A DNA stretch of 64,000 nt, taken from contig CM028129.1 of NCBI GenBank assembly GCA_016271365.2, positions 458,442,501-458,506,500 of the forward strand, given 5' to 3'. Of the stretch, positions 20,701 to 31,734 are shown one piece after another. The notes below the pieces were generated by a model. It was not told where the DNA came from and made no database searches. It worked only from the letters and a program-made list of their open reading frames with translations. Source of the DNA: Neoceratodus forsteri. Taxonomy: Eukaryota; Chordata; Ceratodontiformes; Ceratodontidae. The number at the start of each line of letters is the position of its first letter. Within the stretch, counting starts at the first letter, position 1. The position numbers and the translations under genes were made by a program.

Positions 20701-23438
20701 AGGTTGAGTAGAATAAGGCCAATGACCCCTATAAGCAACTGGTAGCAAGTCACAATGCCTGATTTTGGGTATAAAAGCATAGAGAAACTAAGGATTTTGA
20801 GACTCAGCCCAAACACAAAGGCAGGTGAGAGTTTATACAGTGGTAGAGAAAAAACTGGGAAAGAACAAGATAGATTGATAAAAGTCTGCAGTGCATGTAA
20901 GTGCTTTCATAAGCTCCCATCAGATGTCTGCCTGTCCCGCTTTTCTCTCAGGGTTGAGTACAGTCCTCTGTGACTGTGCTTAGCCATGGGAGGACAGCAG
21001 GACCAGCAAACAAAAGAGAATAGCCTATAAAAACTCCAACATGTACTTCAGGCTGCTGAATCTTCCATAGCTCCTGCCCAGCTCTGATGTCAGCTGCTGG
21101 GGTTCAGTGATTCCTATTTATAGCACATGCCGGGGCCGTAGTCAGCTGGATCACCAGATACCATCTAATATGCTGTAGTAAACAGGAAGTAAAGACATTT
21201 TGACGCAATCTGAAAACTGAGACCAGTCCTACACTGGGGTACCATTCCTAGTGCTGACTGTTCCTCTTAAGGTATGTTGTGGTCTGAGTCCACATACTGT
21301 ACAGGCCAAGATCTGAATGCTCATAGTCATGGGGAGGGTATGGCTAAAATTTGGGCACGTGTTAGGGGATGTGCTTGTATATCATTGGCCTGGCAGAATG
21401 GTAGAGCTGAAAATGAGACCTGCAGTTTGCACTCTATCAGCATTCTTGTGCTATTTATAAAGGTCCTAATGTGCTACAATTTGTTCCCTGCTTCCTTTAG
21501 CAAATTAGTTTAAAGACTTATCTGTACTCTGTTTGCATTATAACTGAGTCAGAGCTCAGTAATTGCAGGATGCATTAAGTTAATGTCAGAAATTAATGTT
21601 CTAAATTTTGCCACACTTTTGCAGATCGCTGAGTGAATCAATGTTCAATAGTGTTTTATTATGCTGAAAATTAGCCCTGTGTAACCAAATGAATTACAGG
21701 GCTGTGTAGCAATAAAATCTGTGAGTAAATCTTGCTTGCTGAGGAAAATTATGTTGGTCAACATTAAAAGGAGTTGTTGAACAAGGATGTTTGCTCCTTT
21801 CACATCCATCATCCTAGGTCTACAGCAGGCCAATCGACTTTCTCCATTTACCTTCCAACACTGTTGGTTGCACTCTCTCATCTTATTCAACTTTCTTCCA
21901 TTCCTCTCTGCTTACTCATACCACTCCTGTTGTCTCACTCCTCCCAAGATTGCACCTGCAGCTAGCCATTCTTTCCTGCTTTGGCTCACCTGCCCTTACA
22001 TCCCTCACCCGGTTTCTTAGCATCCTCTGCAAACTACATTTTTTACCTCAATACCCAGTGTAAATGTTGTATTTTTGCACCATCACTGTTTCTTGCAGAA
22101 GTCTGTTCACTTTATTTCTTGGTTTCCCCTAACCTATGACATAGTTATACCAACGTTGATTGTATTTTTGCACATTTGTACCTACCATATGCTCTGTGAT
22201 TTTTTTTTACTCGCAGCCACATTGGCTTTTGCCCAAACTTGTTGATTTTGAATGTCTGCAAATAAATACTTGATTCTGCATGTTTAGTGCTCAGTACAAG
22301 CCCTTGTTGTATCTGACTAATTTGTTATTTTACTCTCTCACTTTACCCTTCCCAAAAGTTGCACCTGTAAACAAGCTCCAACTCTGTGTACCTATCCAGA
22401 GCACCAATTCTTAAATATAATAAACAAATAAATGCCATTAACTAGATATATACATGGAACTACAAAGGTAATTTTAAAAGCTAGACATTGTATACAACAT
22501 GAGTTTCATAAGTACTGCAGCTGTCTTTAGCCTTCTGTATCACTAAAGTGATATGCCCCAAAATCTAACATCTCTAACTCAGTGTAGTGAGAGGTGAAAC
22601 CAGTTCTAAAATATGGAACCCTGTAGAAACTGGCCAACTCTAAAAAATAGAAGCAAACACAAAAAAAAAACTGTCTGTGCTGGCACATTGGCACAACAAT
22701 GCTTATGACACTGGTGACTTGGGGTTATGCACTGAGCCAGGGGTGTTAGAGAGCCAACAAGGAGGGGAATCACATGTTCTAGAGCAGTGCTTCTCAAATA
22801 AGGCCACTGTGGCTGCATGTGGCAACCAGTAAAATTCTGTGTGGTCACAGAAATGTTTAGAGCCCTAGCTGCAAAGGTGAAGAATGGTCATTGTCTTATC
22901 TTTAAACAAACATAGGGATAAATATAAAGAAAAAATGTATCAGAGACTTGATTTAATGTATACTGTAAGAAATTAAATATGTTATATCAGAGCATTTGGG
23001 GTATATCAATGGGTTTGAGGAAAGAAATTAAGGAGTTAGGCCACCCGTGAAATCTGATGGCACATTGAGGCCCTTTGAGGCCATGGGTATTTATAGTTTG
23101 AGATCCACTGTCCTAGAGGTCTGTCCTTCAAGGAGGGAAGGATTCCTGTGCCAATACACCACCACCACCAGGGGGACCACAGGTGATAGTACAGCAGCTT
23201 GGCAGAGACTGGGAGGGAAGTTGAATGCTGGCATTTAAAAATGCTCCTTTGTGCAGATTCCTTGAAACCTAAGTCACTGGCATGAAAGTGGGTAGGCTGA
23301 GGGACCATAAAAGCAAATTTCACCAGTACTTTTTTTGGATCAGGCCAGTTGCGTATCTGTAAATGTCCCGGTCCAGAAAATGTACCCAATTATTGATAAA
23401 TCAGAGTAAATCAGAACCTTATATCATCACTAAGTATT

Positions 23439-23440
<2 letters not shown>
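20701..23440. other. Unassigned intergenic sequence
   Basis: No domain-bearing frame. At 22410-22440 there is an ATAATAAACAAATAAATG string that resembles a LINE 3' tail on the plus strand, with pyrimidine-rich sequence upstream (21870-22100). No protein could be matched. The rest shows nothing recognisable. Confidence 0.4.
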
Positions 23441-23496
<56 letters not shown>

Positions 23497-23509
23497 ACAC
23501 ACACACACA
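23441..23509. repeat. (CA)n microsatellite
   Basis: About 34 CA units with one GA interruption at 23491-23492. Confidence 0.98.
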
Positions 23510-24411
23510 TATGGATTGCTGGATCTGAAAATAAAATCATTGACCAAGACATATGCAAGGCATGCAATGCATTGTGGTTTATTTGAAAGACAGATTAGGT
23601 CCTGTCCCATGTTTCCAGGAACAATCTTCAATTTTCCTTTACTGATCAGATTTTTCAAAGGAGGTGGACAGATCTGGGCAGGACCCAAACCAAGTACAGG
23701 AAAGCTTGATTTTGGCACTATCATCAGCAGAAAAATCTAAGCCTTTTCATTTGCCAGACGTCACAAGACAGTTTGGAAGCAGCTGTGCATTTCTTATCGA
23801 GACACTGATGACAGAACATCCATATGCTTCAGCCAGTTGGGCCCATGTTATAGCCAAGCTAATTATTACAATTACAGAAGAAATTGTATGGTGACTATTG
23901 TGGGAGTAGTCCAACAGATGGGAAACATCTTCTAATGGGAACAATATACTGTATAGTATTAGTTGCAGTTATAGTATTTATTTATTTGTTATAGTCTTTT
24001 TCATGAATCTTCTCTACAAGCATGCACACCAAAGGTGCATATTCACAATTAAGTGACTATTCCATAATCTGTTGATATCTTATAATGGTTTTATTTTTGT
24101 GTGTCAATGAATGTGTATAACATGCAAAGTGTCTGTAACTTCTGCTTTATAATAAGAACTCTGCTGGTGTTCAGTTCTCCTGGGACCCCCTAAAATAAGT
24201 TAATTCACCTAAAGGAAGCTATCCTGGCATGCAAACAGTTCTAAAAAATAAAATGATGACTCAAACATGACAAAAAGTAAACAAATCCTTTACATTTGAT
24301 GTTTCTCTGATTCTCTTACTTATTTGACTGTTCCAAGACTAAAGAATTTTTCTCTGAGCCTTTACAAAACCAAAACGTACAACAGTTGCGCTCATTTTAA
24401 AAAAATATCTG
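23510..24411. other. AT-rich sequence, nothing recognised
   Basis: The frames are short and have random composition. Confidence 0.4.
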
Positions 24412-25008
24412 CAAGCCCCCCACCTGTAGCTTACCTTAACTGAACTTAAACCATCCATGATTTGAAATTTTCTGAATAGTGGTTTAGTTAGTGGAAGGGA
24501 TCGCAATTCCTCTCTGAGAGGAGCTGGCCGCCATATACCTTAACCTTCCTGGTGCCGATTTTAGACAGTGCTGCCCCCATGCCGTCCCCACACTGAGACA
24601 CTTTGTAGCATATGAGTCTGTAGAGTGCTGGGGGTGCTCTATATTTTAGTGGTCCACTGAGGTTAAATCAAAGCCAGTGCTCAACTAACAAGGCTCTTGT
24701 TAATTAAGTGGTGGCTTTGATTTCACCCCAGTGGACCGCTAAAATACATAAAAAAGCTATTTAAAACGTATTCATTTATGTCAATAAAGCTTCAACATGC
24801 CATGCAAACTCAAACATCACAAAATGCCTGAGTGTGGGGGCAGAAGAGGGGGTGACACTTTTTGAAATCAACACCAGGAAGGGAAGGGATCAGGAGGCGG
24901 CCAGCTCCTCCAAATGGGGAATGATGATCCCTTCCCCTAACAAAATTACTGTTCAGAAAATTTAAAAACATTGACAGTTTAAATCCAGTTACATTAAGCC
25001 ACCATTGG
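24412..25008. mobile_element. Foldback element of about 0.6 kb
   Basis: The two halves are inverted copies around a centre near 24702. The outer arm around 24440-24560 (with AGGAGCTGGCCGCC and CCTTCCTGGTGCCGATTT) pairs with 24860-24990 (GGCGGCCAGCTCCT and AAATCAACACCAGGAAGG). The inner arm (ATTTTAGTGGTCCACTGAGG near 24646) pairs with CCCCAGTGGACCGCTAAAAT (24726-24745). No protein is encoded. The right edge touches the start of the CR1 at 25009. The target duplication is not clear. The superfamily is unknown. Confidence 0.7.
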
Positions 25009-25640
25009 AGGGCTGGATGACAGCCACTCAGGGTGGGGCAATACTGGACCTGGTACATATGAATGGGGACAGTGTGGTGGACGTCAGAGTGGGGAGTCAT
25101 CTGGGGACTAGTGAACATCACACTACATGGTTTAATATAAGAACAACAGTGAAATCCAGCCACACAAGGGTGAGAGTCCTGAATTTTAGAAGGGCTGCCT
25201 TTACAAAGATAGGAGACTGCATCTGTGAAGACCTGGCAGGGAGAGACATTGGGGGGGTGGAGGGAAAATGGGTCAGAATAAAAGAGAACATAGTAACGCC
25301 TACAAACTTGTCCATCAGGCAAGTAAGCAAAAGCAAAAGGATGAGGAGACCATTATGGTTCTTAAGGAAGTGGCAGAAAGGGCAAAACAATGACATTCAG
25401 AATGTATAAGGAGACCAAGAGAGAGGAGGACAGAGAAGTGTTTCTGAATAAATGGAGGGAGGCAGGCAAGGCAGTAGGAAATGCAAAAGTTCAAGCAGAG
25501 GAAAGTATCGCTCATACAGTATCAAAGTGGGACAAGACATTTTTTAGGTATATCAGCGAGAAAAGAAAGACCAAGGGTGGGCTTGCCCAGTTAATAAAAG
25601 ACGCGGGGGTTATTGTGAGGAGGACCATGACAAGGTAAAT
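25009..25640 (+). pseudogene. CR1 endonuclease C-terminus and linker
   Basis: The first frame reads ATQGGAILDLVHMNGDS and GSHLGTSEHHTTWFNI, which corresponds to the last endonuclease strand where SDH is usual; here it is SEH, so the catalytic Asp is lost. The linker follows (VSKWDKTFFRYISEKRKTK and KGGLAQLIKDAGVIV), a pattern common before CR1 reverse transcriptases. It is split by frame breaks near 25400. Confidence 0.75.
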
Positions 25641-25744
25641 ATGTTAAATATTTCTGCTCAGTATTCACAGTTGAAGGGGAAGAGGAAGGACCACAAATAA
25701 GCACCAACAGATGGTTGGGGAGGGATATGGACACCAGTGACTTT

Positions 25745-26357
25745 TCTGAAGAGAAGGTGAGGAAAGCCCTCGCTAATCTAAGGGTGGACAAAGCCATGGG
25801 GCCAGACAGGCTGCATCCAAGAGTGTTAAAGAAACTCAGGAGGTGCTAGCTGCACCTCTGACAGCCTTGCTTAACAGTTCACTGGAGATCAGCGTGGTGC
25901 CAGAGGACTGGAGAATGGTGGATGTAGTCCCACTTCACAAAAGTGGTAGCAAGGTGGAGGTTGGAAATTACAGGCCTGTCAGTCTGAAATCTGTAGAAGG
26001 AAATTGATGGAAACACTATTAAAGGAAAGAATTGTGTAACTCTTGGAATCCAATGGACTGCAGGACCTGAGGCAGCATGCCTTTTGAGAGGGAAGGTCAT
26101 GCCAAATAAATCTAATAGATTTTTTTGATTTGGTAACCAGGGTGTAGGATTGGGGGTGGACATGGCCTACTTGGACTTCAGCAAGGTCTTTGACAATATT
26201 TCATATAGGAGACTGGTAAAGAGGTTGGGAGCAGGAGGGTAGGCAATAAAGTGGCGACATGGAAAAGAAACTGGTTAGGGATAGGAGGCAGAGGGTGGTG
26301 GTAAACTGAGTTAATTCTAAGGAAGGAAGAGTGACCAGCGTGGTACTTCAAGGGTGA
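25745..26357 (+). pseudogene. CR1 reverse transcriptase, first part
   Basis: In pieces the plus strand encodes EEKVRKALANLRVDKAMGPD, RLHPRVLKKL, then PLHKSGSKVEVGNYRPVS-like text, and motif A as VDMAYLDFSKVFDNIS. Stops and frameshifts occur every 60-150 bases. The last CR1 bases before the insertion encode the LQG(E/V)V-L part of the conserved VPQGSVLGP motif; its remainder lies at 30090 onward, which fixes the insertion point inside that motif. Confidence 0.82.
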
Positions 26358-27998
26358 GTACTGGATAGGGATGGGTGAAGTGTGTTTTATCACCCCTGCA
26401 GAACTTCCATGGAATCAGAGGTGTCTGGGGTGCCCCTGTGATGAGTACAGGCCCTAATATACTTATAAGTACACCCCAAGAAATAAAGTGCTTAGGTATA
26501 AAGTACCAGGTGCTGATAGTGAATGCATTTATATGAATGTAGAAATATATAATATATTAAAGGGTATTGCCTTCATGGAAGTGACATTTCCTTAAGTGAC
26601 CAGGGCACAGACACAATATATATATTAAGAGTTGTTCTGTAACTTGTCTGTTTCACAGCTTGCAGAACCCCTTTGAAAGTGCCTGTTAGGTCCTTAGTTT
26701 CTCTAGCATTATCTATTAGATTTGGTTGAGCAGATAGCCTGTTATACAGAAATAAAATGAACAAGAAATTATTAGCATTCCCTTCCTTTTAATTTTGTTA
26801 CCTTATGCTGCAGTTTGGAGCATTAGTTTAGGCATTAGAAGAAGGAATTGCCAATCTGCCCTTCTCTATTTTAGTAGAAGGGGAATTATTGTTTGGTTCA
26901 GGCAGGAGTGCTTCAGTTTCTGAACCCTTCCCCGAACTGTCAGCTGTTTTGTAGTATGCAGGCTTTGCTTTGGTTAGTGACTGTTCTACAGATCATGAAG
27001 CTCCTTGCGATTGTGTACCTCTGCGCAGCTCTCGCTTCCGTTTTCTTTAAATGCTTTCTAGTCTCTGTTTAGGAGACTGAGCCCCTTGTGCTTTTCACTG
27101 TCAATTGTAGCTGCTGTGTCAGAAGAAACCCCTTGTTTTTGCTCAGAAATACCTCCTAGGAAAGCGTCAGCTACTGGGTTGTAACTTACAGCCGACGGCT
27201 TGACAAATCTCTCTGAAGCTGTTTTTATTTAGTTATTTTTGTTAGTTATATTAGGGTGCTGCTTTCAAGTATGAACATGCTAAACTGTCTGCATTCCAGA
27301 TGGCTTGATACTGCCCAAGGACATAGAAAACCTTAGGAGAAAGATTTCGTTTTTGCAATTTGTTCATACCGCTAATGAACCGAAACAAAAGATCACACCT
27401 TTCAAATTAGTAGAAGTTGCAGAGAGGGAGAGAACACAAATACAATAAAACTAATCTAACCTTTGTTGTTAGCTGCCCCACTGATATAGTGCACTCTGTA
27501 TTCAGACCGTTCCAATAAAATAAAAATACAGTGTTTTTTAATGTGTGGAAGTATGCTAGCTCCTAAATGAATAAAGAAGATGCTACAAAAGACATGTAGG
27601 AAATGAGTACAGGTAGTTCTTAAATATTGCATGGTCTGTCTTTGGAAAAGAAAAGAAAATATAAACTGAGCAACATATTCTTGTATTTCTTTACCTGTTG
27701 GGCTGCATGGGTGTTCTATATAGCTAGCAGCCCACAGTCTGTTCTTTTATAGAAGTTGTAATTAGTGATGTCACTATCAAGGGAGGGCTTAGCCTTATGG
27801 AGACTAATTAACTCTATAGATATTGTTTTAGGACATCAAAGTAAGGTTGTGGGATTATTTAGTATAAATACTGTTATACACTAATATACCTGATGATTTG
27901 GAATGAGGATGTATGGTAAAAGGGGAACCTGTAGTATGTTAGTTTGATTTTACAAAAAGGGGAGGATCATCTGATTATGATGTCACTCCCCAGAAATG

Positions 27999-28005
27999 TA
28001 TAAAA
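27999..28005 (+). promoter_or_regulatory. TATA box of the candidate LTR
   Basis: TATAAAA lies about 210 bp upstream of the polyadenylation signal, at the spacing expected for an LTR promoter followed by the R region. Confidence 0.55.
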
Positions 28006-28215
28006 GTTTACCACCAGGGAGTTAAGAGATGGATGTCAGTTGGAGCTGACTGCCAGAGGTGGTGGACCTTTGAAGTGTATACGTTTGTGTAAAACAGGAG
28101 GAACAAGCCTGAGCGTAGTTCATCTGTTTATTATTTTGTTGAGATCCTGAAAGTGAATGAACTAACTTTATTTTCCTGAATTCCGTGAAACCTGATGTCA
28201 ACATTCTCTGAGAAA

Positions 28216-28221
28216 AATAAA
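28216..28221 (+). terminator. Polyadenylation signal of the candidate LTR
   Basis: AATAAA followed after about 20 bases by a hairpin-like TGCCTTGCGGCA and by T-rich and GT-rich sequence (GTCTGTGGGTCTGC), as in LTR R/U5 junctions. Confidence 0.55.
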
Positions 28222-28429
28222 ATGATAAGTGCCTTGCGGCACTTTTTATGCACTAAGTCTGTGGGTCTGCTTGATTTATTATCCTGACTTTCCCAACCCC
28301 GCTACACAGAGAACTTTTGTGGAGGTCTCAAATTTCCACCTGTGGCAGAGGAAACATGTCAGCTAACATTATGGGTGAAATATCATCCATAGTAGCCCTG
28401 GTGTCTGGTGTGACTAGTGGCCCCTCCCC

Positions 28430-29290
28430 ACCCACCCCATGAGTACCTAAACTATCCCTGCTGGCTAGCAGTCCCTCCCCTCACCAAATCACCGCCCAAC
28501 TTTTAAAAACATTTCTCCTTCCTTGTTTAAATAGCGATCCCTCCCTATTCCCTGCTCTAGCAGTGCCCATAGTCCGTCAAATGCCCTGATTCCCTGGTGG
28601 CTAGTGGTCCCTCTCCTCCACTCATTCACCCCCTGAAGTGTACAGTAATCGCCCCTCATATCCATCAATACTGTTAAAATAAATCCCTGGTGGTCTAGTG
28701 GTTTCAATCAATCCATCCCGGCCCCAGTCCTTGAATACATCTGGCAATCCCTGGTGGTCTATTACCCCCAGCAGGTGTCCCACCACCCCACTCCTCCATC
28801 GTAAACCACAGCAGTCAGACAGAAACACCATCCTCCTCCGCCATGGCCAGCCATTCCACTGAGCTGTGCAGGGAACATGCTAATTCATTGACAGCTCAAT
28901 GGGCAGGCTGGCTGTGGAGGAGGAAAACTCTTCTGGTCCACCTGCTGGGGGTTACGATAGAATATGGAACAGTGTAGTGGGGCACCTTCTGGATGGAGGA
29001 GGGACATCTGCTGGGGTGGGGGGTATAAGGTCACGGAGATTAAAATGTTTGGGGACTGGGGATTGAGGATGAGGAGGGGCTGGGGATGGGTTGATTGAAA
29101 CCACTAGACCACCAGGGATATTTATTTTAGCAGTACTGACGGAGATTGGGGGGTCACTGTACACTTTGAGGGGTGAATGGGTGAAGAGAGGAACCACTAG
29201 CCACTAGGGCATTTGTCGGGCTGTGTGGGCACTGTTGGGCAGGATGGGGAGGGATCACTATTTAAAACAGGGAAGGAGAAATTATGTTTT
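28430..29290. repeat. Central inverted arms of the hAT-like foldback
   Basis: Arm one (about 28480-28880) and arm two (about 28890-29300) are reverse complements with moderate divergence. For example GGTGGTCTAGTGGTTTCAAT (28690) pairs with ATTGAAACCACTAGACCACC (29095). AAACATTTCTCCTTCCTTG (28508) pairs with the inverted GGAAGGAGAAATTATG (29270). The whole could form a hairpin of hundreds of base pairs. Open frames on both strands here are mirror images of each other and not genes. Confidence 0.82.
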
Positions 29291-29306
29291 AAAAGTCTGG
29301 TGGGTG

Positions 29307-29821
29307 GACTTGCCTGCGGTGCAGCAGTTGAATTTCCATTTGTGGCCCGGCGACCCGGGTTCGGGAACGGACTTGGGTCATTGGACGGCCAGCCAGAAGG
29401 AGATGGATTGAGTGCCTACGGCTGCTCTCCTTCTCCAGGGGGGAGGGTGGTGGAGTGATTGGCGCTATGGCGACACCCAGCGGAGGCTGGATTTCACCAC
29501 AAACTCCGATGCCAAAAGTAAGCTTGGGGTCGGGCAGATGCAGGTCATCATTGCACATCCCACCCTCGCCTAACAGGGAAAAACTACACTTCTTGCTGCC
29601 AGGATGATGCCTGCCCCTCTGCTCTAATGAGCTCTCAGGCTGGCTCCCGGACCTATCCCATTGTCTGCGGCACTTGGGCTGGTGCTGCAGCCCTGCCCTG
29701 TGGGGTAATCCAGGGGGTATCTGACAGTAATGGCTAAATGTGGGAGTGGGAGTGGAGGGGACTGTGACCTGGGCAGAAGGCTCAGTGGCAAAAAGTAGTA
29801 GATAAAAAAAAAGAATTAAAA
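29307..29821 (+). mobile_element. SINE-like retroposon with 16-bp target duplication
   Basis: AAAAGTCTGGTGGGTG is present at 29291-29306 and again at 29822-29837. The 515-bp insert begins with GGTGCAGCAGTTGAA (box A-like) and CCGGGTTCGGGAACGG (box B-like, compare GGTTCGANTCC) and ends with an A-rich tail (GATAAAAAAAAAGAATTAAA). This is the layout of a tRNA-derived SINE with an unrecognised body of about 400 bp. It is one of the youngest insertions here, since the duplication is perfect. RNA polymerase III promoter function is inferred from the boxes only. Confidence 0.6.
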
Positions 29822-30089
29822 AAAAGTCTGGTGGGTGATTGGGGGGAGGGGGACCGCTAGCCACCAGGTAATAGGGATATATTGTTTTCTTGCGGAGTGA
29901 GTGAGTGAGGAACCACTAGCCACTAGGGATTACTGGGGGAGCTTTTTTATAATTGAATTACTGTATAGGGGAGGAAGCATTTCTATGAAAGTTCGGAAAT
30001 ATTTCGGAAATGGAGTTCAACTTTCACAAAAGAAAAAGTTTGACTTTCGCTTCAGTTCCGCTTGGTGAAAATTTTTTTTGCACACCCTA

Positions 30090-31063
30090 GTACTGGGGCC
30101 AGTCCTTTTTAATGTCTTCATTAGTGACATAGCAGAGGAACTGAAGAGAAGGTCTGCCCCTTTGCAGATGACACAAAGATCTGCAATAGGTTGTACAGCC
30201 CGGTAGAGATGCAAAGGATGGAAAGAGACTTGAAATGACTGGAGGAGTGATTAAAAGTTTGGCAGCCAAGGTTTAATGCAAAAACATGTAAAATAATGCA
30301 CTTGGGTCACAGAAAGCTGGGGGAGATATACTAGCAGTGATCAAGCAGCAAAGAGACCTGAGGTAATCATATTGGGTGACCTGAAGGTGACCAGACAATG
30401 CAACAAAGCAATAGGGAGAGCTAGTGGGATGCCAGGATGTATAGATGGGGTATTACCAGCAGGTAGATGGAAGTGGTATTGCCACTATATACAGAAAGTC
30501 TTTAGTAAGGTCCCACCTGGAGTACTGTGCCCATTTTGGAAGCCACATGTCAGGAAGGACATAGACAGGATGGAGGCCATCCAAAGGAGGGCTACCAAGA
30601 AGGTACAGAGTCTACATCAAATGTCCTATGAGGAGAGGCTAAAGGAATTAAACATGTACATCCTGGAGGAGAGTAGGGAGAGGGGGAAATAATTAAGACC
30701 TTTAAATACATCACAGGGGTGAATAAGGTATGAGTGGGAGGTATTTTTCAGAGGAAAGGGTGTTTCTGAACAAGGGGCCATGATGTGAAGTTGGAAGGAA
30801 GTAGGTTTAGGAGAGATGAGAGAAAACACTTCACAAAAATGGTGGTGGATGCCTAGAATGGTCTTCCAGCAGAGATTGTGGAGCAAACACAGTGGTGGGA
30901 GTCAAAAAGCCTGGGATAAGTATGAGAGTCATAAGGGATAGGTATGGGGTGGCAGAGAAAGTGCCACAGAACTGGAGGGTCTACAGTGTAAGCAATTCAA
31001 CAAAAGGGCAGACTGAATGGGCCATGTGCCTCATCTGCCATCAGCTTCTATATTTCTATGAAA
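30090..31063 (+). pseudogene. CR1 reverse transcriptase C-terminal half and 3' end
   Basis: Right after the foldback come TGGGGCCAGTCCTTTTTAAT (VLGPVLFN) and ISDIAEELK, then a FADDTKIC-like segment (about 30160-30190), a thumb region and MEAIQRRATKKVQSLHQMSY with EERLKELNMYILEESRERGK. The terminal CTTCTATATTTCTATGAAAC marks the LINE 3' end. Several frames are required. Confidence 0.82.
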
Positions 31064-31067
31064 CTGG

Positions 31068-31690
31068 TACTCTTTAAAGGAGAACAGTACAAACAGGCCT
31101 CCTCCACAGGCAAAAGGTATCTCATGCATCTGATTTTGCTTTTGAGGTATTAAATAACTGGTTACCCATTCATAACAGATTAAAGTACCAGGACTCTCAG
31201 CTTGCAAAAAAGGCTCTATTGGGACTAACTCCGATGGCTATATGAAATAGCTTTCATTCTGTTACCAGTCAATATAATACCAGGATTATGACTACTAATG
31301 CCCTAAAAATACCATTCCGGAGAACAAACCAAGGAAAATGCTAATCTGTTGCAATTTCCTGAATCTCTACTACGTCTCCAAAAGATTGCCCATTTCAAAA
31401 AATCTCTGAGATGATCCCTCATCACAAGTTCAGAATGTTTCTGCTTTAATCCATATGTTCAACTTGCACTGTACCACTGTTATTGATATTGTAATTGCAA
31501 AACTATGTTCTTGTAGTCGTGCATCTTGTTGATTGCCCTTACTATATTCGTCTAGAATTACTGTTTATCTGTTTGCTTGTAACCATGTTGTCCAACTCGG
31601 ACATGAAACCTTTGTAAAGGAGCACTTGTGCTCAAATGTATTTTCCCAGTGAATGAATGAATAAACAAACAAGCAAATATAAATAAACAT
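31068..31690 (+). mobile_element. Rex1-type LINE 3' fragment
   Basis: Broken frames read YQDSQLAKKALLGLTPMAI near 31180 and FHSVTSQYNTRIMTTNALK, then IPFRRTNQG, which corresponds to the C-terminal tail of the Rex1-type copies. The 3' end AGTGAATGAATGAATAAACA (about 31650-31669) repeats the GAATGAATAAA motif of copy A. It lies directly behind a CR1 end on the same strand. The upstream boundary is uncertain. Confidence 0.6.
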
Positions 31691-31734
31691 TTTCAGTTAC
31701 CTTACAATATACTTTTAGGCTTTTTATTTGACGT

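Larger units (their letters stand above)
26422..28306 (+). mobile_element. Candidate solo LTR, about 1.9 kb
   Basis: The block starts TGTCTGGGGTGCCCC and ends CCAACCCCGCTACA, so it has TG...CA ends with a short imperfect inverted repeat. CAGAG lies at 26416-26420 and directly after the end at 28307-28311, a plausible 5-bp target duplication with one extra G at the left. Near the 3' end are a TATA box (27999), then a polyadenylation signal (28216), in the order U3, R, U5. No internal retroviral or retrotransposon genes are present, as expected after recombination between two LTRs. An ERV origin is possible; the class is not assignable. Confidence 0.6.
26366..30089. mobile_element. hAT-like giant foldback, interrupted twice
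   Basis: Termini are TAGGGATGGGTG at 26366 and its diverged mirror GCACACCCTA at 30089. The flanks GTACTGGA (26358-26365) and GTACTGGG (30090-30097) form an 8-bp target duplication with one mismatch, the size typical of hAT transposons. After removal of an LTR (26422-28306) and a SINE (29307-29821), about 1.3 kb remains. It folds into two inverted arms around 28879, where GAGCTGT (28861) pairs with ACAGCTC (28891). The shared phrase CTGGTGGCTAGTGG occurs repeatedly in both arms. No transposase is encoded. Confidence 0.78.
25009..31063 (+). mobile_element. Long CR1-type LINE, split by a hAT-like foldback
   Basis: On the plus strand it begins within the endonuclease (GGAILDLVHMNGDSVVDVRVG, shortened here). 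It continues through the linker (25330-25640), the reverse transcriptase (25745-26357) and, after the insertion, VLGPVLFNVFISDIAEEL and FADDT-like sequence, then QRRATKKVQSLHQMSYEERL. It ends at about 31063 with the CR1 3' end CTATATTTCTATGAAAC. Without the insertion it is about 2.3 kb. The CR1 is older than the foldback, LTR and SINE it now contains. Confidence 0.85.

Noticed and set aside
29289..29864. 191-codon minus-strand frame
   Set aside because: It covers the SINE and the edges of both target duplication copies; no coding signal, and it crosses an insertion junction.
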